DNA of 64,000 nt from Candidatus Ulvibacter alkanivorans (GTDB lineage: Bacteria > Bacteroidota > Bacteroidia > Flavobacteriales > Flavobacteriaceae). Below are positions 27,488-34,795 of the stretch, in pieces. The position numbers and the translations under genes were made by a program. Each line of letters opens with the position of its first letter. The stretch's first letter is position 1. The notes under the pieces are model-generated. The model was not told the DNA's origin. It searched no databases and saw nothing but the letters and a program-made list of their open reading frames with translations. The stretch spans positions 1 through 64,000 of the forward strand of contig NZ_QOLC01000089.1 in NCBI RefSeq assembly GCF_003333325.1, in the 5' to 3' direction.

Positions 27488-28398
27488 TATTTTAAGGCTT
27501 CTACAATGGTATTTACGTTATATCGAAACATGCCCAGATACGTACCTTCAACAGTTCCAGAATTACCTAAAGCATCACTATAGAGTGAGCCTCCTATAAC
27601 CACTTCGTGTCCTTTGGCCAACACTGCTTGCTGTAAAGCTTCAATTGTTCTTCTCGGGACCGAGCTCTCTACAAAAATAGCCTTTACCTCGTTCTCTATA
27701 ATGAAATCTGATAAGCGCTGCACATCTTGAACCCCGGCCTCGGTGGCGGTAGAGAGACCTTGTAAGCCCACTACATTAAAACCATAGGCTTTTCCGAAGT
27801 AATTGAACGCATCATGCGCCGTTACCAAAATTCTTTTTTCCTCGGGCAACGCAGCTATTGTGGCTAGGGTTTCTGATTCCAGTTTGGACAATTCTGCAAT
27901 ATAATTCTTGGTATTTTCCTTGTAATACGCTGCATTTTCAGGGTCTTCTTCGGAAAGTGCATTCGATACTCCCAAGGCAAATTGTTTAAAATAGGAAATA
28001 TCGAACCAAACATGTGGGTCGAAACTAGAGGCAAAATAATCTGACCCTATCAATTCATTTTTATCTAATGCTTCGGCAAGTGGAACCTGTCTTTTTTCCT
28101 GTCGTTCCATCTTCTCGAACACGTCTACAAGCTTTCCTTCCAAGTGCAGGCCATTGTAAAAAATGATATCGGCATTATAAAGTTTTGTAACATCGCCTTC
28201 GCTGGCCTTGTACAAGTGTGGATCTACACCGGCGCCCATTAATCCCTGAACTTCGATTTGGTCGCCACCAATATTTTTAACCAGATCGGTAATCATGGTT
28301 GTGGTAGTAACTACCTTGAGTTTTCCTGATTCTTCGGAAGAATCCTTACATCCTAAGATGCTTATTGCTACGAGTATAAGTACAATTTTTTTCATCAT
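27487..28398 (-). CDS. Metal ABC transporter substrate-binding lipoprotein (TroA/MntA type)
   Basis: 303 residues from the ATG at 28398 (a second ATG follows at once). Lipobox SILGCKDS. Metal ligands of cluster 9 binding proteins are visible: His in GVDPHLYKA, His in DPHVWFDI, Glu in IFVESSVP, Asp in LYSDALG. There is no His-rich loop, which favours Mn or Fe over Zn, in line with the MntR-like regulator of the operon. The frame is open to 28479, but that extension lies over the out-of-frame tail of the upstream outer-membrane gene and precedes the signal peptide. Confidence 0.92.
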   Translation of the reverse strand: MMKKIVLILVAISILGCKDSSEESGKLKVVTTTTMITDLVKNIGGDQIEVQGLMGAGVDPHLYKASEGDVTKLYNADIIFYNGLHLEGKLVDVFEKMERQEKRQVPLAEALDKNELIGSDYFASSFDPHVWFDISYFKQFALGVSNALSEEDPENAAYYKENTKNYIAELSKLESETLATIAALPEEKRILVTAHDAFNYFGKAYGFNVVGLQGLSTATEAGVQDVQRLSDFIIENEVKAIFVESSVPRRTIEALQQAVLAKGHEVVIGGSLYSDALGNSGTVEGTYLGMFRYNVNTIVEALK

Positions 28399-28399
28399 T

Positions 28400-28483
28400 T
28401 TATTTTGGTATTCTAAAACTAACGCCTGCGCTAAGTAAAATATCTTGTCCTTCGCTAATGCTACTGCCAACCGTAGCATCCAG
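28400..28483 (-). other. Cut-off 3' coding end of the outer-membrane protein gene
   Basis: Directly after the TAG at 28484-28486 the same frame continues for 27 codons (LDATVGSSIS ... LLSAGVSFRIPK) to a TAA at 28400-28402. This is the final beta-strand pair of the barrel. The TAA lies 1 nt before the next start at 28398, the normal spacing in this operon. Confidence 0.75.
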
Positions 28484-29191
28484 CTATATGTTTGGTTGAA
28501 TTAAATAGGTGATTCCGGCATCCCATAAATGGTTTGAACTGCTGTCTTCCGGAAGATCACCGTATAATTCGGCATAGAGTCCAAAGCGGTCGGTGATACT
28601 ATATCCGTACACCAGCGTATAGACATAGGCTGCTTCCGGAGAATCGTCGAGCCATTGTGCTCCCAGATTATAGGCGAGACTAGAACGCTCGGAAAGTGTA
28701 TGCGCAAAGGAAAAGCGAAAATCTACACCGGTAGTTTCGGGACGGTAATCGTTTGCTGCGGTAAAGGGCAGATACAAATGTCCTAACAGACCCATTTCGG
28801 GGAGCAAGCCTTTTTCTTCTGTGATCGCCACTTTCATACCGGCCAATAGCGGTGAAAATCCACTTAAGACGTTGTTGATTTCGTTTCCATTGATCGCAAA
28901 TTGGGTTTCCTCAAAATTCCACCCCAGTCGCAATTCGAGGTTGTCAAGAATTCCGAAGCGCAATAAGGTTGTATTGTAACCAAATACTTCGGTCTTTAGG
29001 TCGTTGTCCTCAAAAGACTCATAGAACGCACCCGTTTCAACCTGAAGAAACCCTACGGGTACTGTGGAAGGCGACTCGGTTGCATCGGGACGATCGGTGA
29101 TCATTTCGGGAACGGATTGATCCTCTTGTGCGAAGCTTCCGAAGGAAACAGCGCAACATAGAAATAAAACTATTTTTTGAATGGTATTCAT
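28484..29191 (-). CDS. Outer-membrane channel-like protein of the metal operon, prematurely stopped
   Basis: 235 residues from the ATG at 29191, 1 nt after the mntR stop. Signal peptide (CCAVSFGSFAQ), then MITDRPDATESPSTVP, a motif of Bacteroidota transporter-like barrels (phenol MetA-degradation family, PF13557). Length and alternating pattern fit a 12-strand barrel. Translation stops at TAG 28484-28486, but the frame continues with NI-[stop]-LDATVG to the last strand, so CAG (Gln) is the likely ancestral codon. Without the C-terminal beta-signal the protein should fail BAM-dependent assembly. It probably passes Mn or Fe across the outer membrane; that is inferred from its position. Confidence 0.85.
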   Translation of the reverse strand: MNTIQKIVLFLCCAVSFGSFAQEDQSVPEMITDRPDATESPSTVPVGFLQVETGAFYESFEDNDLKTEVFGYNTTLLRFGILDNLELRLGWNFEETQFAINGNEINNVLSGFSPLLAGMKVAITEEKGLLPEMGLLGHLYLPFTAANDYRPETTGVDFRFSFAHTLSERSSLAYNLGAQWLDDSPEAAYVYTLVYGYSITDRFGLYAELYGDLPEDSSSNHLWDAGITYLIQPNI

Positions 29192-29192
29192 C

Positions 29193-29849
29193 TTAGTTGG
29201 TTTGTACATATAGATTTTCGGCTATTTTTTTTGATATAAAGAATTGGTCATTGCCCACTTGTATAATCATTGAGCCATCGAAGAATTCTTTTCCTAACAC
29301 CTTGATCTTGGTGCCTATGCTAATTTTACGCTTGTCCAGATACTGCAGGAATTCACCGCTGGATTCTTTAACCCCTACACATACGCCACGTTGGTTCTTT
29401 TCACATTCGGAAAGTAATTTCTTCTCGGTGCGTTTTACATTTCCATGCTTGTCGGGTATTGGATCCCCATGTGGATCGAAATCGGGATGTCCTAAAAACT
29501 TATCGAGCCGCACCACAAGTTCTTCAGACTGTATATGTTCTAATTGTTCGGCGATATCGTGGACTTCGTCCCAGTGAAAATTGAGCTTTTCGACCAAGAA
29601 CACTTCCCAGAGTCGGTGCTTTCGGATCACATTGGCCGCAATTTTTCGCCCGGACGGAGTTAATAGTGTGCCTTTGTATTTTTTATACGACAACACTTCC
29701 TTTTCTGCTAATTTCTGAACCATATCGGTCACCGAGGACGGTTTGGTATCCATACGGTCGGCAATAGCATTTGTGCTTACCTCACCATTGTGCTCTTGCT
29801 CCAAATGGTAAATTGCCTTTAAATAATTCTCTTCTGCTAATGAAAACAT
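29193..29849 (-). CDS. DtxR/MntR-family metal-dependent regulator
   Basis: 218 residues. N-terminal winged helix (AEENYLKAIYHLEQE, TNAIADRMDTKPSSVTDMVQKL), dimerisation and metal domain (HRLWEVFLVEKLNFHWDEVHDIAEQLEHI with Glu and His ligands), and a C-terminal FeoA/SH3-like domain. It is first in the leftward operon with an outer-membrane protein and an ABC importer, and a palindrome sits just upstream, so autoregulation by Mn or Fe is likely. Confidence 0.93.
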   Translation of the reverse strand: MFSLAEENYLKAIYHLEQEHNGEVSTNAIADRMDTKPSSVTDMVQKLAEKEVLSYKKYKGTLLTPSGRKIAANVIRKHRLWEVFLVEKLNFHWDEVHDIAEQLEHIQSEELVVRLDKFLGHPDFDPHGDPIPDKHGNVKRTEKKLLSECEKNQRGVCVGVKESSGEFLQYLDKRKISIGTKIKVLGKEFFDGSMIIQVGNDQFFISKKIAENLYVQTN

Positions 29850-29853
29850 AGGG

Positions 29854-29861
29854 CAAAGGTA
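29854..29861 (-). promoter_or_regulatory. -7 promoter box TACCTTTG of the metal importer operon
   Basis: Exact TAnnTTTG on the minus strand, ending 4 nt before the ATG at 29849. Confidence 0.55.
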
Positions 29862-29889
29862 AATATATTTTTACTTGAATACTATTAAT

Positions 29890-29911
29890 ATTTTTAGCTT
29901 AGTCTAAAAAT
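29890..29911 (-). promoter_or_regulatory. Palindromic operator candidate for the MntR-like regulator
   Basis: ATTTTTAG and CTAAAAAT are perfect 8-bp arms around six bases that themselves give TTAGxCTAA. The half-site TTAG/CTAA resembles DtxR-family boxes. It lies 28 bp upstream of the -7 box, at the -33 region. Confidence 0.6.
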
Positions 29912-29980
29912 AAGGCTATAAACTAGGTTAATCAACTCATAAACTGTGCTTTAAAAAAAATGATACTTTATCGTATTGAA

Positions 29981-30718
29981 TTAAAAACCGCGTTCCTTTT
30001 GAAGCTGTTCGTACGCGTCTTGCACCTTTTGGAACTTTTCTTGTGCTCCTTTTTGATAGGCTTCATCCATGTGTTGTAACTTATCGGGATGATACTTTTT
30101 AGCCATAGTACGATAGGCGGCTTTAATCTCAGAAATACTGGCCGTTCTATCTATCTCCAGAATCTTGTAGGCACTGTCCGGATTTTTAAAGAACATGGCC
30201 TTGATGCTTTCAAAATCTCGAACTTGCACCCCTAAGTAACGAGCGATCTCATTTATTTCTCTTACTTCGGAATCGGTTACATGTCCGTCTGCATTCGCAA
30301 TACTAAACAGAAAGTGAAGAATTTGTAAACGTGATTCGTATCGGGTGCGTTGTCGTAATAACGTACATATATTTTGAGCAGAAACCTGTCGTTTCTTAAT
30401 TACCTCATTAAATACCTTAAAGGTAGCGTTGGCTCGTTCTCTGCCATACGCTTGTACAAAATACTTACGTACATAGTCTAACTCACTTTGGTTAACACTG
30501 CCGTCGGCTTTAATTACCAACGATGCCAGCGAAAGCAGATTAAGTTCGAAATCGGCCGGTGTCACATGATCGCGTTGCTGTTGTTGAAACACTTGTTGGA
30601 AAGAACCCCCTTTTCGCACCGTCATATTATCCAGTAGGCTACCCAATAAGAAACCGACAATGGCTCCCGGAAATCTAAAAAACACGTAGCCTACAACAGC
30701 TCCCAACCAACGAATCAT
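29981..30718 (-). CDS. TerB-like and DnaJ-domain membrane protein (DjlA-like)
   Basis: 245 residues. An N-terminal hydrophobic glycine-rich hairpin (VVGYVFFRFPGAIVGFLLG), a TerB/DjlA alpha-helical domain (about 55-165, LASLVIKADGSVNQSE, IANADGHVTDSEV), and a C-terminal J domain with the HPDK signature (KKYHPDKLQHM). J domains stimulate DnaK ATPase. The arrangement matches E. coli DjlA. Promoter box TATCTTTG at 30751-30758. Confidence 0.9.
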   Translation of the reverse strand: MIRWLGAVVGYVFFRFPGAIVGFLLGSLLDNMTVRKGGSFQQVFQQQQRDHVTPADFELNLLSLASLVIKADGSVNQSELDYVRKYFVQAYGRERANATFKVFNEVIKKRQVSAQNICTLLRQRTRYESRLQILHFLFSIANADGHVTDSEVREINEIARYLGVQVRDFESIKAMFFKNPDSAYKILEIDRTASISEIKAAYRTMAKKYHPDKLQHMDEAYQKGAQEKFQKVQDAYEQLQKERGF

Positions 30719-30750
30719 AAATGCAAAAATTTCTTTTTAAAAACTGCGAG

Positions 30751-30758
30751 CAAAGATA
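30751..30758 (-). promoter_or_regulatory. -7 promoter box TATCTTTG of the DjlA-like gene
   Basis: Exact TAnnTTTG on the minus strand, 32 nt before the start codon. Confidence 0.5.
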
Positions 30759-30894
30759 CCAAAATTAGTTGGTTGAAAATTGGACACGGTACTACCGATT
30801 TTTAACGGAATATACCCTCACAATATTCAAAATCTCTATATCGTCATTAATTTAATCTACCCTTTCAAAGGTACCTACTCCCAACAAAATTAGT

Positions 30895-30902
30895 TACCTT
30901 TG
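30895..30902 (+). promoter_or_regulatory. -7 promoter box TACCTTTG of the bacilliredoxin gene
   Basis: Exact TAnnTTTG, 33 nt before the ATG at 30936. It overlaps the inverted repeat at 30901-30918. Confidence 0.55.
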
Positions 30903-30918
30903 TAACCAATACGTTACA
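30901..30918 (+). promoter_or_regulatory. Inverted repeat at the bacilliredoxin transcription start
   Basis: TGTAAC and GTTACA are perfect 6-bp arms with a 6-nt spacer. The left arm shares two bases with the -7 box, so a bound protein would block initiation. A further GTTAC at 30893-30897 extends the pattern. Confidence 0.4.
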
Positions 30919-30935
30919 CTTAAAAAAGATTGATT

Positions 30936-31346
30936 ATGTATCCACCGGAATTAGTAAAACCAATGCGAGAAGACCTTACGAGTATAGGCTTTTCAGAATT
31001 ATATACAGAACAAGACGTTAAAGAAGCTTTGGCAAAAGAAGGAACGACCTTGGTGGTTGTAAACTCGGTTTGTGGCTGTGCGGCTGCGAATGCACGTCCC
31101 GGCGCCAGAATGTCGCTTCAAAATGCAAAGAAACCCGATCACCTAGTTACTGTTTTTGCCGGTGTAGACCGCGAAGCAGTTGATGCAGCGCGTGCAGAAA
31201 TGATTCCATTTCCACCTAGCTCGCCATCTATGGCGCTTTTCAAGAATGGAGAATTGGTTCATATGCTAGAACGTCATCATATTGAAGGTCGCCCGGCCGA
31301 TATGATCGCCGAGAATTTAAAAGGTGCTTACGACGAGCATTGTTAG
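30936..31346 (+). CDS. BrxA/BrxB family bacilliredoxin
   Basis: 136 residues from the ATG at 30936 (a TTG two codons earlier is possible but unlikely). The CGC redox motif (Cys46, Cys48) is followed by AAANARPG, typical of YphP/YqiW bacilliredoxins. These remove low-molecular-weight thiol from proteins after oxidative stress in Bacillus; which thiol is used in Bacteroidota is not clear from the sequence. It has its own terminator. Confidence 0.93.
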   Translation: MYPPELVKPMREDLTSIGFSELYTEQDVKEALAKEGTTLVVVNSVCGCAAANARPGARMSLQNAKKPDHLVTVFAGVDREAVDAARAEMIPFPPSSPSMALFKNGELVHMLERHHIEGRPADMIAENLKGAYDEHC

Positions 31347-31367
31347 AAAAATATTCCAAGAATTTAG

Positions 31368-31403
31368 AACCGTTCCTTACACATTGTGAAGAACGGTTTT
31401 TTT
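31368..31403 (+). terminator. Intrinsic terminator of the bacilliredoxin gene
   Basis: AACCGTTC (31368-31375) pairs with GAACGGTT (31391-31398), with extra pairs in the loop, and is followed by a T tract. The T tract runs directly into the -7 box of the next gene. Confidence 0.85.
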
Positions 31404-31410
31404 ATTTTTG
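31403..31410 (+). promoter_or_regulatory. -7 promoter box TATTTTTG of the acyltransferase gene
   Basis: Exact TAnnTTTG, ending 5 nt before the ATG at 31416 and overlapping the end of the upstream terminator. Confidence 0.5.
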
Positions 31411-31415
31411 ATACG

Positions 31416-32159
31416 ATGAAAAAGCTTGCCCACGTATTGAGTTATCCGTTTTCGGTGCTATTTTATCTGTTATTCGGGTTGAACCTAATTCTATTTCACC
31501 CCATACAATGGATCTGTTTAAACGTTTTTGGATATCAAGCACATAAAAGCAGTGTAGACTATTTTAATTGGTTTATTATGCGCTGTCTCAATATTCTAGG
31601 CACTACTTTCGACGTTACTATTCGTACGAGCATTCCAAACAACGTGCCTATTATTATCGCCTCAAACCATCAAAGTATGTGGGACATCCCTCCGCTTATT
31701 TGGTATTTGCGAAAATACCATCCAAAGTTTATTTCAAAAATTGAATTAGGAAAAGGCATCCCTTCTATCTCTTTTAATCTAAAATACGGCGGAAGCGTAC
31801 TCATAGATCGCAAAGACCCTAAGCACGCGACACAACAGATCACCAAAATCGCAAAATACATCTCCCGGCACAATCGCAGCGTGGTGATCTTTCCGGAAGG
31901 AACTCGAAGTCGTGACGGAGTACCAAAACCTTTTAAACGCAGAGGCCTTCAAACTTTGTTCGAACATGCTCCAGATGCTTACATACTTCCCGTAAGTGTT
32001 AGCAATTCGTGGAAATTACAGCGATATGGCATGTTCCCAATGCCACTGGGCATACGATTAAAATTCGTAGTTCACCCGGCTATTAAAGTAGGAGATCATG
32101 CTTCCGCGGCGTTAATAGAAACTATCGAATCGCAGATCAAATCTGAAATTGTTCACTAA
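31416..32159 (+). CDS. 1-acyl-sn-glycerol-3-phosphate acyltransferase (PlsC type)
   Basis: 247 residues from the ATG at 31416. A GTG at 31386 is in frame but lies inside the loop of the upstream terminator. N-terminal hydrophobic region, then the acyltransferase motifs NHQSMWD (HxxxxD), a GKGIPSISFNLKYGG region and FPEGTRSRDG. It acylates lysophosphatidic acid to phosphatidic acid at the inner membrane. The stop overlaps the next ATG (TAATG), so the HD protein is translated from the same mRNA. Confidence 0.92.
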   Translation: MKKLAHVLSYPFSVLFYLLFGLNLILFHPIQWICLNVFGYQAHKSSVDYFNWFIMRCLNILGTTFDVTIRTSIPNNVPIIIASNHQSMWDIPPLIWYLRKYHPKFISKIELGKGIPSISFNLKYGGSVLIDRKDPKHATQQITKIAKYISRHNRSVVIFPEGTRSRDGVPKPFKRRGLQTLFEHAPDAYILPVSVSNSWKLQRYGMFPMPLGIRLKFVVHPAIKVGDHASAALIETIESQIKSEIVH

Positions 32160-32821
32160 TGGCTTCGGAAACAGCACAAGATGTAATTGAACGCACAAAA
32201 GCGTTTGTCCAATCGGAACTTAAAGGAGCAGAAGGTGGTCACGATTGGTTTCATATTGAACGGGTATACCAAAACGCATTACTTATTGCAAGGTCTGAAA
32301 ATGTCGATACGGTGATCGTGGCTTTAGGTGCGTTGCTCCACGATATAGCCGATTCAAAATTTCACGAAGGTGACGAAACCATTGGCCCAAAAAAAGCAAG
32401 GCAGTTTCTTAATAAAACAATGCTTTCCGAAGAAAAAATAACCCATGTCATAAAGATCATTGAAAACATCTCGTTCAAAGGCGGACATACCCAACAGCAG
32501 TTCAACTCTCCGGAATTAGATGTGGTACAAGACGCCGATCGATTAGACGCTTTAGGTGCCATTGGTATTGCACGAGCATTTAACTATGGCGGATTTAAAA
32601 ATCGCGTGCTTTACGACCCTTCCATTCCACCTAAACTCGATATGACTCCTTCCGAATATAAGGCCTCTACCGCTCCTACCATCAATCATTTTTATGAAAA
32701 ATTGTTACTGCTTAAAGATCGTATGAATACCAAAACCGGGCATCGTATCGCGAGCAAACGTCATGTGTTTATGGAGCAATACTTAGCACAGTTTTTCGCT
32801 GAGTGGAAAGGCCTCACTTGA
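32159..32821 (+). CDS. HD-domain phosphohydrolase
   Basis: 220 residues. Metal ligands of the HD fold: His in GGHDWFHIERV, HD in LLHDIADSKFH and Asp in VQDADRLDALGAIGIARAF. This matches the small bacterial HD family of E. coli YedJ. Substrate unknown, probably a nucleotide. Coupled to plsC by a TAATG overlap; its stop abuts the convergent radical SAM gene. Confidence 0.9.
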   Translation: MASETAQDVIERTKAFVQSELKGAEGGHDWFHIERVYQNALLIARSENVDTVIVALGALLHDIADSKFHEGDETIGPKKARQFLNKTMLSEEKITHVIKIIENISFKGGHTQQQFNSPELDVVQDADRLDALGAIGIARAFNYGGFKNRVLYDPSIPPKLDMTPSEYKASTAPTINHFYEKLLLLKDRMNTKTGHRIASKRHVFMEQYLAQFFAEWKGLT

Positions 32822-33898
32822 TTAAAAGAAACTCAACTGTGGATCTTTAAGTTGCAAGTAGTGCGAGGTTTCGAGTTCCGGCGGTTTTATAGCAGGTAAA
32901 AAGCGTTTTTTGGCAATTTTCATACTGGCGTGCAATTGTTCGGCAAAATTCCCCGAACCCTTTATTCGCCTTCCCCATTCACTGTCGTTTAACTTACCAC
33001 CGTGACATTCGGCGATCTGATTTAAAATGCGATCCGCTCGATCGGGGATGGTTTTATAGGCCCAATCTTTGAAGATAGTTGCGATCTGACCGTTTAGTCG
33101 AACCACCGTAAAACTCACATCGCATGCGCCTGCTTTGGCAACGGTCTTTACCAACGGCAAGATCTCATGACTATTTAGAGCAGGAATTATTGGCGCCATC
33201 ATAACACGAACAGGAATTCCGGCTTTGGATAACACCTCTACGGCCTTAAGTCGCTGTTTTATCGTAGCTGTTCGTGGCTCAAGTAATCGTCTTGTTTTTT
33301 CTGAAAGTGTCGTGATCGAAATATTAACCGTGATGGTGTTAAGTGCAGCCATTTCTTGTAACAGATCAAGATCACGCAGTATGAGTGCATTTTTTGTGAT
33401 GATCCCGGTAGGGTGTTTCCACGAAAGCATGACTTCCAGACACTTTCGAGTGATCTGAAGTTTTCTTTCGACCGGTTGGTAACAATCGGTGTTCCCGGAA
33501 AAAATGATGGTGTGAGGTTGCCACGATTTGCTTCTCAATTTTTGATCTAACAAGAGGGGCGCATTCTTTTTTACTAGGATATTTCGTTCAAAATCCAATC
33601 CGGCTCCATATCCCCAATATTCATGACTGTTCCTTGCATAGCAGTACACACAGCCATGTTCACACCCTTGATATGGATTGGCAGAATAGCCCATGCCTAC
33701 GTCCGGACTGTTTACCTTATTTACAAAGCTCTTCGGAAATACCTCTAAGTATTTGGTTTGTTCCGAATCTGCTGCTTCACCTTCAAGCATACAATAGTTC
33801 AAGAAGTCGTCACGTTGTTCGTGACTAAGATCAAAAAAACGATTAGAAACCTTTTTTTGGGCTCCTCTTCCTTTGTATGTTCCTTCTGGAGATGGCAT
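32822..33898 (-). CDS. PA0069-type radical SAM protein
   Basis: 358 residues from the ATG at 33898. The frame is open to a GTG at 33919, but that codon is 2 nt from the -7 box and adds seven poor residues. The Fe-S cluster motif is CEHGCVYCYARN (CxxxCxxC), followed by the SPL-like pattern FSGNTDCYQPVE and RVMMAPIIPALN. Related to spore photoproduct lyase-like proteins (SplB family), but the reaction is unknown. Confidence 0.9.
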   Translation of the reverse strand: MPSPEGTYKGRGAQKKVSNRFFDLSHEQRDDFLNYCMLEGEAADSEQTKYLEVFPKSFVNKVNSPDVGMGYSANPYQGCEHGCVYCYARNSHEYWGYGAGLDFERNILVKKNAPLLLDQKLRSKSWQPHTIIFSGNTDCYQPVERKLQITRKCLEVMLSWKHPTGIITKNALILRDLDLLQEMAALNTITVNISITTLSEKTRRLLEPRTATIKQRLKAVEVLSKAGIPVRVMMAPIIPALNSHEILPLVKTVAKAGACDVSFTVVRLNGQIATIFKDWAYKTIPDRADRILNQIAECHGGKLNDSEWGRRIKGSGNFAEQLHASMKIAKKRFLPAIKPPELETSHYLQLKDPQLSFF

Positions 33899-33920
33899 AT
33901 AGCTTCGAGTGATTTGCACT

Positions 33921-33928
33921 CAAAGATA
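33921..33928 (-). promoter_or_regulatory. -7 promoter box TATCTTTG of the radical SAM gene
   Basis: Exact TAnnTTTG on the minus strand, 22 nt before the ATG at 33898. Confidence 0.5.
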
Positions 33929-33972
33929 CTTAACAAATTGGAATTATTCCAATTATTATTGGAATTACTCCA

Positions 33973-34755
33973 TTATTTGCCGGGAAATTTAGGTTTTCTT
34001 TTTTCTAAAAAAGCAGACGTTCCTTCTTTAAAGTCGGCCGTTCCAAAACATTTTCCAAATTGGGTGATCTCGGTATCATATCCATTTTCACCTTCTTCAA
34101 ATCCGGCGTTAATAGCGGAGATCGCGGCTGCAATCGCTACCGAAGAATTTCGCATGATCTTGCGGGCTAATTCTTCAGCAAAATCGATCAACTCATCTAG
34201 CGGAGTAACGTGATTGACTAACCCATATTGTAGCGCCTGATTGGCACCGATCATTCCCGCGGTCATGATCAGTTCCATCGCGCGACCTTTGCCCACAAGT
34301 TGTGGCAAACGCTGTGTTCCACCATATCCCGGTATTACACCCAAGGATACTTCTGGAAGTCCCATTTTGGCATTATCACTTGCAATGCGAAAATGAGCCG
34401 ACATGGCTAATTCTAGTCCACCTCCAAGCGCAAAGCCGTTAATTGCAGCGATGACCGGAGTAGACAAATGAGCAACATAATCAAATAACTGTGCTTGACC
34501 TTTCGCAGCCAATTGCTCACCTTGAGCAACTGAAAAATCTGCAAACTCAGAGATATCGGCTCCTGCTACAAATGCTTTTTCACCACTACCTGTCAAAATA
34601 ATAACCTTCACTTTCTTGTTTTCTTCTGCCGCTTTAAAGGCATTGTGAAGTTCTTTGATGGTTTCTTGGTTTAAGGCATTTAATTTGGAAGGTCGATCGA
34701 TAGTAATGGTACATATTCCTTCACTTGATTGACTCTTAATATTTTGATAACTCAT
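33973..34755 (-). CDS. Enoyl-CoA hydratase/isomerase (crotonase) family protein
   Basis: 260 residues from the ATG at 34755; the GTG at 34779 would overlap the -7 box. Crotonase fold with the oxyanion-hole segments KAFVAGADISEF and NGFALGGGLELAM, and catalytic-type glutamates in GLPEVSLGVIPGYGGTQRLP. It most likely hydrates short 2-enoyl-CoAs in beta-oxidation. No other beta-oxidation gene is adjacent; scoAB lies 28 kb away. Confidence 0.93.
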   Translation of the reverse strand: MSYQNIKSQSSEGICTITIDRPSKLNALNQETIKELHNAFKAAEENKKVKVIILTGSGEKAFVAGADISEFADFSVAQGEQLAAKGQAQLFDYVAHLSTPVIAAINGFALGGGLELAMSAHFRIASDNAKMGLPEVSLGVIPGYGGTQRLPQLVGKGRAMELIMTAGMIGANQALQYGLVNHVTPLDELIDFAEELARKIMRNSSVAIAAAISAINAGFEEGENGYDTEITQFGKCFGTADFKEGTSAFLEKRKPKFPGK

Positions 34756-34778
34756 GTTGTAGGTTTTTTTGCTTGGCA

Positions 34779-34786
34779 CAAAAATA
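34779..34786 (-). promoter_or_regulatory. -7 promoter box TATTTTTG of the crotonase gene
   Basis: Exact TAnnTTTG on the minus strand, 23 nt before the ATG at 34755. Confidence 0.5.
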
Positions 34787-34795
34787 CAAAAAGAC

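Noticed and set aside
28399..28479. Longer N-terminus for the metal-binding lipoprotein
   Set aside because: The extra codons are an out-of-frame reading of the broken outer-membrane gene's tail and would precede a lipoprotein signal peptide.
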